Assembly: GCA_024276255.1 (NCBI GenBank)
Contig: JAJRXO010000083.1
Location: forward strand, 1-5,727
Reading direction: 5' to 3'
Origin: Chloroflexota bacterium
GTDB lineage: Bacteria > Chloroflexota > Anaerolineae > J102
DNA: 5,727 nucleotides
Below, piece by piece: positions 1 through 5,727 of the stretch. Position numbers and translations under genes: made by a program. The notes under the pieces are model-generated. The model was not told the origin of the DNA. It worked only from the letters and a program-made list of their open reading frames with translations, and made no database searches. Numbering within the stretch: position 1 is the stretch's first letter; every line of letters begins with the position of its first letter.

Positions 1-63
1 AGAATGATTCCAGAGTTCGCCTACCGGTGTCTGTCCTATTCCAACGATTGCAACGTCACGCAT
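1..63 (-). CDS. Thiolase-like protein (acetyl-CoA acetyltransferase, SCP2/archaeal type), N-terminal fragment
   Basis: Only the first 21 codons are in the window; the gene continues past the left edge. The readable peptide begins MRDVAIVGIGQTPVGELW, the typical first beta strand and glycine turn of SCP2-type/archaeal thiolases (V-A-I-V-G-x-G-x-T). Proteins of this family condense two acetyl-CoA to acetoacetyl-CoA. In archaea and some bacteria they are encoded directly beside HMG-CoA synthase and form a complex with it, so that acetoacetyl-CoA is passed on; that is family knowledge, not seen here. The ATG lies 62 bases after the HMG-CoA synthase stop, on the same strand, with no clear Shine-Dalgarno sequence before it (the upstream stretch is AT-rich). 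A small OB-fold (DUF35) partner gene would be expected beyond the edge. The call rests on a short peptide plus context, so another thiolase-superfamily enzyme is possible. Confidence 0.72.
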   Translation of the reverse strand, partial: MRDVAIVGIGQTPVGELWNHS

Positions 64-125
64 AATGGTTTTATTTTCGTAATTGGGGATGTAAGATTTG
101 GCAGGAATGATGAACGCGGCGGGCG

Positions 126-1190
126 CTACTTCATGCGGATCTTGCCGCGATAGCGCAGATAGGTGGCATAATCAATCACGGTACGGCGGGCGATATAGTC
201 CGCCGTCACCGGGGCCCTGTGCCTGCGCTCGCCAATGCACTCGTTAACGACGAACGACATAGCATCGCTGCCCGCGCCCGAGCCAAAAGAAACCACCATG
301 ATCCTCTCGCCGGGTTCGGCGACATCGAGCACTGCGCTGAGGCCGAGAATGGCCGCGCCGGAATAGGTGTTGCCAATGCGACCCACCAGCAGCCCTGTTT
401 CCCATTGAGCGGGCTTAAAGCCCAGCATCCTGGCCGCCCGGGTGGGAAACTTGACATTGGGTTGATGCAAAACCACGTAATTGTAATCCTCCGGCGTACG
501 CCCGAGTGCTTTCAACAGCAGCTCACCGGCAGTAAGGATATGATGGAAATAAGCAGGGTCGCCCGTAAAACGCATGCCGTGAGAAGGATACTCGGCATGG
601 GGCCGCCGCCAGAAATCAGGCGTATCGGTCACATAGGAGACGGAGCCCTCAAACGAAGCCAGGGCGTCTTCGGCCGGCCCGATGATGTAGGCAGACCCGC
701 CAGCTCCGGCCGTATATTCCAGGGCATCGCCGGGCCGTCCCTGAGCGGTGTCGGCGCCAATGCCCATGGCATAATCGGCCATACCCGAACCCACCAGACC
801 AACAGCGGCAATCATGGCTTCGGTACCGGCCTTGCAGGCAAATTCCCAGTCGCCTGCCTGCACCAGGGGGGTAGCGCCAATGGCTTCGGCGACAATGGTG
901 GATGTGGGTTTGACGGCATAGGGGTGGCTTTCGCTGCCCACCCACACAGCTCGCAGAGCATTGGGGGCAATGCCAGCGCGGGCCAGAGCATTGCGGGCGG
1001 CTTCGATAGCAATGGTCGCCGTGTCTTCATCCAGGCCGGGCACGGCCTTTTCCTCAATCGGTAATCCGCCCATGCCGTCCGTCCACATCTGTGAAACTTC
1101 GGCGGCGGGCAGACGATAGCGGGGAACGTAGGCGCCATAGCCGACAATGCCGACAGGACGCTGTGGTCGAAGTAGTTTGGATTGATCCAT
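126..1190 (-). CDS. mvaS: Hydroxymethylglutaryl-CoA synthase, archaeal type
   Basis: Cytosolic enzyme of the mevalonate pathway that condenses acetyl-CoA with acetoacetyl-CoA to HMG-CoA. The 354-aa length matches the archaeal-type family (about 350 aa) and is shorter than most eukaryotic and Gram-positive synthases. It has a thiolase fold: an N-terminal half starting with VGIVGYGAYVPRYRL (residues 13-27), and a C-terminal half ending after SFGSGAGSDAM (301-311). Catalytic residues are present: Glu87 in GSESHP, nucleophile Cys119 in EFACKAGTEA, and His242 in VLHQPN. The NTYSG motif (274-278) of this family is also intact. CKAG rather than the ACHxAG-type motif argues against beta-ketoacyl-ACP synthase III. 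It lies 19 bases downstream of the HMG-CoA reductase stop and upstream of a thiolase-like gene, so it is probably co-transcribed with both. No Shine-Dalgarno sequence is visible before the ATG; the start is chosen because the conserved core begins about 12 residues later. The symbol is by function, since mvaS proteins of Firmicutes are only distant relatives. Confidence 0.93.
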   Translation of the reverse strand: MDQSKLLRPQRPVGIVGYGAYVPRYRLPAAEVSQMWTDGMGGLPIEEKAVPGLDEDTATIAIEAARNALARAGIAPNALRAVWVGSESHPYAVKPTSTIVAEAIGATPLVQAGDWEFACKAGTEAMIAAVGLVGSGMADYAMGIGADTAQGRPGDALEYTAGAGGSAYIIGPAEDALASFEGSVSYVTDTPDFWRRPHAEYPSHGMRFTGDPAYFHHILTAGELLLKALGRTPEDYNYVVLHQPNVKFPTRAARMLGFKPAQWETGLLVGRIGNTYSGAAILGLSAVLDVAEPGERIMVVSFGSGAGSDAMSFVVNECIGERRHRAPVTADYIARRTVIDYATYLRYRGKIRMK

Positions 1191-1209
1191 TATTTTACAC
1201 TCGGCTTAA

Positions 1210-2406
1210 TTAAAGCTGGGAGGAAGAATTGGATGATGTTCGCAGACGTCGGGCGTGCAGGCGCATGTGGCCCTGCTGGATGCCTTCGCTGACCAGGGCG
1301 CGCAGCGCAGCCAGATTTTGCGCCAGTCCGGCCGCGGCCATGATCTCTGACAGGGTACGGGCGTCCGGATGCTGCAAGATCTTCAGGGCCGCGCGGGCGG
1401 CAGGATGCAGTTTGGTCAAGCCGCCCACCGTGCCCACAGCCAGGGGCAGCTCCAGACGCCCCACCAGGACATCATCTTCCACGTGCCAGTCCGTCAGGCT
1501 CTGATAGCGACCATTCCGGGCTGCATAGGCATGCGCTCCGGCCTCAATGGCGCGCCAGTCCTGACCGGTTGCCAGGGCCACGGCGTCGATGCCATTAAAA
1601 ATGCCTTTATTGTGGGTAGTGGCCCGGTAGGGATCGGCCACTGCAAAGGCGTTGGCTGCGGCAATCCCTGCGGCCACATCCTCACCGCTAAATTCATCGC
1701 TATCGAAGGCCGAAACGGGAACGCGGCACGAGGCCCAGGCCCGGCGGCGATCACTGAGATTGGAGAGGATGCGCAATAGGGCTCGCCCCTCGCTGATCGC
1801 CTCCAGCTCGGGGGCGAGGGTTTCGCAGGCGGTATTGAGGGCGTTGGCGCCCATGGCATCGCGGGTATCCATGAGCAGATGCACGATAAGCATAGGCCCG
1901 GCCGCGGTGTCCAGCAAAGGGCGCACCTGCAGCTCCAGGGGACCGCCGCCCAGCTTGCGGATGGTTGGATGCAGGTGATCCAGTTTTGCCAGTAGCTCGT
2001 CCTGCAGGGCCCGGATGCGCATGGCAGCCGCATGGGGATAGGGCACATCGATTAACTGAATCTGGCCGATCATGATCGGCTCGGTGCTTCCGGTGCGAAA
2101 GCCGCCGCCGGCGCGAACCAGGCGGGCCGCATTGGCCATGGCCGCCACGACCGAGGGCTCTTCGATCACCAGCGGGATCAGATATTCGCGATCATTGATG
2201 ATGAAGTTGGGGGCGATGGCCAGAGGCAGGGAATAGAGGCCGATGACATTCTCGATGAGCTGATCAGCAGTGCCCAGATCCAGTCCGCCACCCAGGGCGG
2301 CCTGTTCCGCAGCATCGAGCTGAGCCCATGTGGACACCAATTGTCGGCGCTGCTGAGGGGGCAAACGATAAAAACCGCTGAGACGACTGGAAGGTGATGA
2401 AGTCAT
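1210..2406 (-). CDS. mvaA: Hydroxymethylglutaryl-CoA reductase, class II (mvaA type)
   Basis: Soluble enzyme interconverting HMG-CoA and mevalonate plus CoA with NAD(P)H. With HMG-CoA synthase next door, the biosynthetic direction is likely. The chosen start (ATG at 2404-2406) gives 398 aa beginning MTSSPSSRLSGFYRLPP, the usual class II N terminus. With this numbering, motifs align almost residue for residue with the Pseudomonas mevalonii enzyme: IENVIG (51-56), catalytic Glu83 in PLVIEEPS, DAMGAN (183-188), Lys267 in HNKGI, Asp283 in GQDWRA, and His380 in GHMRLHAR near the C terminus. It ends soon after that histidine, so the tail is about 30 residues shorter than in P. mevalonii (428 aa). 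There is no membrane anchor, unlike class I enzymes. The frame stays open upstream to a TTG at 2518-2520, but that extension would run through the -10 promoter and terminator hairpin and has no family counterpart. No Shine-Dalgarno sequence precedes the ATG. NADH versus NADPH preference was not determined. It is the first gene of the operon. Confidence 0.95.
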   Translation of the reverse strand: MTSSPSSRLSGFYRLPPQQRRQLVSTWAQLDAAEQAALGGGLDLGTADQLIENVIGLYSLPLAIAPNFIINDREYLIPLVIEEPSVVAAMANAARLVRAGGGFRTGSTEPIMIGQIQLIDVPYPHAAAMRIRALQDELLAKLDHLHPTIRKLGGGPLELQVRPLLDTAAGPMLIVHLLMDTRDAMGANALNTACETLAPELEAISEGRALLRILSNLSDRRRAWASCRVPVSAFDSDEFSGEDVAAGIAAANAFAVADPYRATTHNKGIFNGIDAVALATGQDWRAIEAGAHAYAARNGRYQSLTDWHVEDDVLVGRLELPLAVGTVGGLTKLHPAARAALKILQHPDARTLSEIMAAAGLAQNLAALRALVSEGIQQGHMRLHARRLRTSSNSSSQL

Positions 2407-2438
2407 GGCTGGTAAACGAAATGAAAAAAGTGTCAGAC

Positions 2439-2464
2439 AAAAAAAGTCCCACACGCTGTGTGGG
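2439..2464 (-). terminator. Intrinsic terminator-like hairpin in the reductase leader (candidate attenuator)
   Basis: On the minus strand the RNA reads CCCACAC-AGC-GUGUGGG, a perfect 7-bp GC-rich stem with a 3-nt loop (2464 to 2448). It is followed after AC by seven consecutive U (2445 to 2439). The U tract is on the correct side only for minus-strand transcription. It lies between the predicted promoter (TATAAT at 2502-2497) and the reductase start codon at 2406, so it cannot be the terminator of an upstream gene in that direction; the neighbouring gene is divergent. Either it attenuates the mevalonate operon, or it blocks stray leftward transcripts and the true promoter is nearer the gene. 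Confidence 0.7.
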
Positions 2465-2496
2465 TATGTGGGCGTTAGGGCGTCAACACGTGATGT

Positions 2497-2505
2497 ATTA
2501 TAACA
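2497..2505 (-). promoter_or_regulatory. Extended -10 promoter for the mevalonate operon
   Basis: Read on the minus strand this is TGTTATAAT: a perfect TATAAT (2502 to 2497) with the TG of an extended -10 at 2505-2504. Extended -10 promoters can work without a good -35. The nearest -35-like hexamer, TTGAAA at 2520-2515, is only 12 bases away, too close for a standard promoter. Transcription would start near 2490, giving a leader of about 85 nt before the reductase ATG. The site is predicted from consensus only. Confidence 0.55.
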
Positions 2506-2690
2506 CGGGAGGCCTTTCAAAAGCTATCAAACTGGCTGGAGAATCGAAGATAGGCTGGGGTAGGGAGTAGGGAGACGGCAACGTGCTGTTGTTCATGTGG
2601 ATTGTTTGCTGCATCAGTGTGCCGGTTTTGCGATCTCATGGGTTTTGACGCATACGCCGTGCTCTTACTTTCGTGCATTGCGGGATGCCG

Positions 2691-2699
2691 TGCTAAAAT
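2691..2699 (+). promoter_or_regulatory. Extended -10 promoter for the membrane-protein operon, probably leaderless
   Basis: TGCTAAAAT is an extended -10 element (TG, one base, TAAAAT). Its last base is 10 bases before the ATG at 2709, so transcription would start within a base or two of the start codon. No Shine-Dalgarno sequence lies before that ATG, which fits a leaderless mRNA. No good -35 is found at normal spacing; a TTGACG at 2645-2650 is too far upstream. Confidence 0.5.
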
Positions 2700-2708
2700 C
2701 GTCTGACT

Positions 2709-4304
2709 ATGAACTTGCTGTGGACGTCTCCATTGGGGCCTGTGGCCTGGCTGCTGGCCGGCACAGGCCTGCTGCTGGCAATGCCGCATTCCTGGGCGCC
2801 GCGTGCCCGTGTGTGGCTGCTGCGGTTGTGCGGCTGGGCCGGCGCCCTGGCCTGGCTGGCCCTGCGTTTTCAGCCGCAGCAGGCCCCCATGCTCTGGCAG
2901 TGGCGGGTGCCCCTGGGTATCGAGACGATCTTCGGTTTGCAACTGGATCCGTGGGCCTGGTGGGTAGGGCTCGGCATCATCACCACCCTGGCCATGGCAA
3001 CGGCGCTGCCGGGGATCGCGGGCGACGACGGCGTGGCCCGAGGATCGGCCTGGGCGCCGGCGCTCACCGCCGCGGCATTGCTGGTGGTCATGGCTTTTTC
3101 GTGGATGAATTTGCTCATGGCCTGGGCCCTGATGTGGCTGCTGGCCGGCGCGTTAGCGCCAGCGTCAGCCCAGGCGCGCGTGTGGTCGGCCGGTATTCTG
3201 GCCACCGCGTTCCTGTGGATGACGGCCCTGTGGGATCCCTCGGCCCTCGTGTGGCAACTGATCCCGGGCACCGCCCTGAACCCCCTGCCCCAACTTTTAC
3301 TGGTGCTGGCCATCAGTATTTCGCTGGGTATTTATCCCCTGCATGTAGCCGGTCGCGGGAGCAAGACGGCCGGGTTGGGAGCGACCCTGCTTCTGTACTT
3401 GGTTCCGGCCCTGGCGGCGCTGCATTTGTTGGGGCAATTCAGTCTGCCCCTGCTCACGGTGTCGTCGTGGCTGTTCCTGCTGGTGGTCGCCCTGCTGGGC
3501 ACTGCCCTTGCCGCCTTTACCGAAGAAGATGCCAGGCGCAGCTGGTACAGCATTTTGCTGAACCGCAGCGCCTGGGTGCTATTTATGGCGGCGCTGATCG
3601 CCACATCGCCGCCGTATCACTTGCTACTGCCGCTGATCACCCTGTTTTTAGGTACGATACTCTGGGCTTTTGCCCGCCTGGCTGAGGAGCGCCATGCCTG
3701 GCGCTGGCCACACTGGCTGGCGTTTGCCGTGCTCTACGGGCTGCCATTCACACCAGCCTTTCATACCATTGGCTTCTGGCACCGCCTTACCAACTCGGTG
3801 GTGGGCATCCCCCTGTGGCTGCTGATGCTGCTGGCGCAAAGCGTGCTGGTCGCCGCTTTCCTGCGCCCTGCGCTACCGTCGCCCCGGCGACTTCCTCGCC
3901 CGCCCTGGTTTCTCAGCTGGGGCATCACGCTGCTGGGAGCTCTGGCCCTGTGGTGGGGGCTGTTTCCGGCCTCGCTGGCCAGATGGGGCGTCGGCCTCGC
4001 ACCCGACGCCGGGACCCCCCTGTTCTGGACGCCATTGTCCAGCATCGTGGCCATCGACTGGCTGACGCTGTTCCTGCCCCTGATCGCTGGCGCAGGGCTG
4101 GCCTGGCTGCAACGCCGGAGCGGACAGCCGCGGCTGAAGGTGGCACTCATCGCCCGGCTCGACTGGCTGTTCGGGATCGGTGAACGCCTGCTGCACGGGC
4201 TGAGTGTGTGGCTGGGCATCCTGGCCGATGTGCTGGACGGCGCCGGGCAGTTTGGCTGGGCCCTGCTGGCTCTGCTCACTGCCATCATCCTCCTCCGATC
4301 CTGA
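2709..4304 (+). CDS. Antiporter-like membrane subunit (NuoL/M/N, HyfB, Mrp family), divergent
   Basis: A 531-aa, very hydrophobic, Trp- and Leu-rich protein with roughly 14 possible membrane helices. Family marks in order: FGLQLDPWAWW (75-85), like the FxxDxLS segment after the first helices; WALM (139-142), at the place of the TM5 W-E-L-M motif; IYPLH (208-212), at the place of the PFHxWLP loop; EEDARRSWYSILLNRSAW (272-289), a clear match to the DxKRxxAYSSxxxxG segment; LPFTP (345-349); and a C-terminal lateral region ending in VLDGAG...W (508-517). Such subunits form the proton- or ion-moving arm of complex I, group 4 hydrogenases and Mrp antiporters. Here, by eye alignment, the TM5 Glu is Ala140, the TM7 Lys (five residues before the loop Pro) is Ser205, and no Lys is seen where TM8 would be. 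Ion transport is therefore uncertain, and the role may be structural. An in-frame TAA at 2694-2696 with no ATG in between fixes the start. It is first in the operon, 6 bases before the next gene. Confidence 0.8.
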   Translation: MNLLWTSPLGPVAWLLAGTGLLLAMPHSWAPRARVWLLRLCGWAGALAWLALRFQPQQAPMLWQWRVPLGIETIFGLQLDPWAWWVGLGIITTLAMATALPGIAGDDGVARGSAWAPALTAAALLVVMAFSWMNLLMAWALMWLLAGALAPASAQARVWSAGILATAFLWMTALWDPSALVWQLIPGTALNPLPQLLLVLAISISLGIYPLHVAGRGSKTAGLGATLLLYLVPALAALHLLGQFSLPLLTVSSWLFLLVVALLGTALAAFTEEDARRSWYSILLNRSAWVLFMAALIATSPPYHLLLPLITLFLGTILWAFARLAEERHAWRWPHWLAFAVLYGLPFTPAFHTIGFWHRLTNSVVGIPLWLLMLLAQSVLVAAFLRPALPSPRRLPRPPWFLSWGITLLGALALWWGLFPASLARWGVGLAPDAGTPLFWTPLSSIVAIDWLTLFLPLIAGAGLAWLQRRSGQPRLKVALIARLDWLFGIGERLLHGLSVWLGILADVLDGAGQFGWALLALLTAIILLRS

Positions 4305-4310
4305 TCTCCT

Positions 4311-4967
4311 ATGCCTTCCTTACCTGATTTTTTGAATCTTGTGGAACCCCTGGCGCAACGCAGCGCCGTGGGCCTGAGCGTGTTGTTCATCCTGGTGGTG
4401 CTGGTGTTCAGCGACTGGCGTTTGATCATCGCCGGTTTTGCCCTGCTGAAGGTATTGGCGGGTATTTTGCTCACGCGCCTGCTGCCGCCGGAATGGGCCC
4501 TATTGCAATGGCTGAGCGGCGGCATCATGGGGGTGATGTGGTTTCTCTCAGCCCGCCGCGTCGATACGATTCGCCGCCGACAGCTGGGTATCCCCTGGTG
4601 GCGGCCGCAATGGCGCCTCGATATGTCCACCCTGATGCGGATGTCGTTGATGCTTTTATTGCTCATTGTGGCCTATACCATCCGTCCACTATTCCCCTTC
4701 CCCAATCTGCCCTCTGATCTGGGGCGGCTGAGTACGTTTCTGGCGCTGGCCGCCCTGCTGGGGCTGGGCCTGGGCGAGCAACCGCTACGATGGGGGGTGA
4801 GTCTGGCCATGTGGCTCCTGGCCGGTCACTTCGTGATCTTTGCCTTGCAGGTCAATGAGGATACCGTAGGATTGCTGGCCAGCCTGGATATCTTGCTGGG
4901 CTTTGCTATCTCGTATCTCATCATTGTCGATGGCGCCCGCACGTGGCCGCACGCGGAGGAAGCATGA
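4311..4967 (+). CDS. Small polytopic membrane subunit, HyfE/NuoK-like
   Basis: A 218-aa protein with about seven hydrophobic segments (near 18-34, 36-57, 64-82, 108-125, 140-155, 160-180, 184-206) and a basic cytoplasmic-type loop (82-103, rich in Arg). Length and layout match hydrogenase-4 component E (about 216 aa), whose C-terminal half resembles NuoK. Local similarities recalled from HyfE are SDWRLxxxGF near 34-43, PLRWGVSLAMWLLAGHFV (158-175) where HyfE has a ...GYCLMENGSH... stretch, and Asp193 in a helix where HyfE has ATDAIF. The membrane Glu of that E-N-G region is not present here. The assignment is supported mainly by position between two antiporter-like genes, as hyfE lies between hyfD and hyfF; sequence similarity is weak. 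No Shine-Dalgarno sequence lies before the ATG, so translation may be coupled to the gene ending 6 bases earlier. Its stop overlaps the next start (ATGA). Confidence 0.55.
   Translation: MPSLPDFLNLVEPLAQRSAVGLSVLFILVVLVFSDWRLIIAGFALLKVLAGILLTRLLPPEWALLQWLSGGIMGVMWFLSARRVDTIRRRQLGIPWWRPQWRLDMSTLMRMSLMLLLLIVAYTIRPLFPFPNLPSDLGRLSTFLALAALLGLGLGEQPLRWGVSLAMWLLAGHFVIFALQVNEDTVGLLASLDILLGFAISYLIIVDGARTWPHAEEA
4955..4960 (+). promoter_or_regulatory. Ribosome binding site for the third membrane gene
   Basis: GGAGGA lies three bases before the ATG at 4964, inside the last codons of the preceding gene. It is the only strong Shine-Dalgarno sequence seen at a start in the window. It supports this ATG, which overlaps the preceding TGA as ATGA. 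Confidence 0.65.
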
Positions 4968-5727
4968 GTCTGTTCGTTGCGGTTATGGGATGGCTGTTGG
5001 CAGTGGCGCTGCTGGCGGCGGCCCTGCGCCGTTTCCGCCTGTGGCCGGGACTGGTAGTGGCTCTCGGCCTGGCGTGGCTGTCGTGGCAATTGTGGCAGGC
5101 ATCCGCAACCGAGCCCATACAATGGTGGGGCCGCACGATCGATCCCACGCGGGAACTGGCCGTGCTGGGCTTTCGTTTTCTGATCGACGAGCCCACAAGG
5201 GCGCCGTTGCTCTTGTTGCTGATCTGGGGCAGCCTGATGGCGCTGGTTGCTGGCTGGACAGGCGCCGATCGCATCCTGTTTCCGGCCATCCCGCTCACCA
5301 TCGCCGCCACCCTGACAGCGCTGGCCACGACACCCCTGTTGTGGGCGCCATTCTGGCTGGTGGTGGCCGCCATTCTCATGGCCTTTCCGGCGCAGGGGGC
5401 GCATCCGCGCCCGGCTCGCGGGGCCCTGCGCACCCTCACTGCCCCGGTTCTGGCCCTGCCGTTCTTCCTGCTGGCTGCCTGGGTGCTGCGCCAGGGAGCA
5501 CCCGATCCCGAAGATCTCGCCCTGTGGACCTATGCCTGGCGGGCCCTGGTGCTCGGGGTTGGCATTCTGCTCACACCTGTGCCGCTGCATGGCTGGATTG
5601 TGGCCCTGGGAGAAGATTCTCCCCCCCTGGCCGCGGTCTGGATCATGGGCACATGGCAAATTGTGGTGTACGTGCTGGTGCGCCATCTGCTCTTGAGCTA
5701 CCCGACGATCGCCGACTATGCCGATCC
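4964..5727 (+). CDS. Antiporter-like membrane subunit (NuoM/HyfF-like), divergent, C-terminally cut by window
   Basis: The frame is open for 254 codons to the right edge, so the protein is partial. It is strongly hydrophobic. GFRFLIDEPTRAPLLLLL (69-86) matches the D-x-L-S segment after the first helices of NuoM/N. The stretch VPLHGWIVALGEDSPP (206-221), followed by GTWQIVVYVLVR (229-240), aligns closely with the VPLHGWLPDAH...APT and LLKxxAYGLLR parts of NuoM, making this the clearest family assignment of the three membrane genes. The aligned charged residues are again neutral: TM7 Lys is Leu202, TM8 Lys is Gln232, and the TM5 Glu after FW is Leu132. The following DxKRxxAYS segment would lie past the edge. 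It starts at an ATGA overlap with the 218-aa gene and has its own GGAGGA. It probably acts in the same membrane complex as its two neighbours; whether that complex pumps ions is open. Confidence 0.78.
   Translation, partial: MSLFVAVMGWLLAVALLAAALRRFRLWPGLVVALGLAWLSWQLWQASATEPIQWWGRTIDPTRELAVLGFRFLIDEPTRAPLLLLLIWGSLMALVAGWTGADRILFPAIPLTIAATLTALATTPLLWAPFWLVVAAILMAFPAQGAHPRPARGALRTLTAPVLALPFFLLAAWVLRQGAPDPEDLALWTYAWRALVLGVGILLTPVPLHGWIVALGEDSPPLAAVWIMGTWQIVVYVLVRHLLLSYPTIADYAD

Larger units (their letters stand above)
2407..2708. other. Divergent intergenic regulatory region
   Basis: About 300 bases without a convincing gene separate the mevalonate operon (minus) from the membrane-protein operon (plus). 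It holds an extended -10 element for each direction, a terminator-like hairpin in the reductase leader, an array of GGG runs spaced 8 bases apart (2462-2480), and a G-rich tandem repeat (2553-2578). The stretch 2580-2690 shows nothing I can name. It is more AT-rich than the flanking genes, as expected of a promoter region. Confidence 0.85.

Noticed and set aside
219..1064. 281-codon open frame opposite the HMG-CoA synthase
   Set aside because: The minus-strand frame has all catalytic motifs of HMG-CoA synthase; the plus-strand product looks like a shadow.
2474..2492. Tiny GTG/TTG-started leader peptide before the terminator
   Set aside because: Only about four codons before a TAA, with no ribosome binding site or run of regulatory codons; not a credible attenuator peptide.
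2407..2520. 38-residue N-terminal extension of HMG-CoA reductase from a TTG at 2518-2520
   Set aside because: It would translate through the TATAAT element and the terminator hairpin. The motif numbering of class II reductases fits the ATG at 2404-2406.
2517..2942. 141-codon minus-strand frame upstream of the reductase, as a possible gene served by the terminator at 2439-2464
   Set aside because: It is mostly antisense to the first membrane gene and the intergenic region. It is Gln/His/Pro-rich, with no start signal or recognisable domain.
2597..3685. 362-codon open frame on the plus strand
   Set aside because: It overlaps the antiporter-like gene in another frame. Its Gly/Arg/Ala-rich product has no domain, while the overlapping frame has clear membrane segments and family motifs.
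3761..4666. 301-codon open frame on the minus strand
   Set aside because: It is antisense to two tightly spaced membrane genes. The Ser/Arg-rich low-complexity product has no family resemblance.
4826..5686. Long open frame (286 codons) on the minus strand
   Set aside because: It is antisense to the well-supported membrane genes. Its translation is Gln/Pro/Arg-rich with no recognisable domain, as expected from the reverse of GC-rich hydrophobic coding DNA.

Overview
The window is GC-rich bacterial DNA holding two divergently transcribed gene groups. They are separated by about 300 non-coding bases (2407-2708).

The left group runs on the minus strand, in transcription order: a class II HMG-CoA reductase (2406 to 1210), an archaeal-type HMG-CoA synthase (1190 to 126), and the first 21 codons of a thiolase-like protein (63 to 1, cut by the window edge). 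Together these look like the upper mevalonate pathway: acetyl-CoA to acetoacetyl-CoA to HMG-CoA to mevalonate. Catalytic residues are intact in both complete enzymes. The reductase leader carries an extended -10 promoter and then a textbook intrinsic-terminator hairpin before the start codon, so this operon may be controlled by transcription attenuation.

The right group runs on the plus strand and encodes three integral membrane proteins: 531 aa (2709-4304), 218 aa (4311-4967) and a third cut by the right edge (from 4964). The first and third belong to the NuoL/M/N-HyfB/F-Mrp antiporter-like family of complex I and group 4 hydrogenases. The second resembles HyfE/NuoK-like small membrane subunits. 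Spacing is tight (6 bases, then an ATGA overlap), so they form one operon. The charged residues that usually carry protons through these subunits (the TM5 glutamate and the TM7/TM8 lysines) are replaced by neutral residues in both large proteins. The small one seems to lack its equivalent glutamate too. This is the most unusual feature of the window. The hydrophilic or redox partner genes, if any, lie beyond the right edge.

Organism: an archaeal-type HMG-CoA synthase next to a thiolase and a class II reductase, in high-GC DNA with bacterial-style promoters, fits Chloroflexota, where mevalonate pathways are known. This is inference; nothing here fixes the phylum. Most starts lack a Shine-Dalgarno sequence, and the first membrane gene is probably leaderless.
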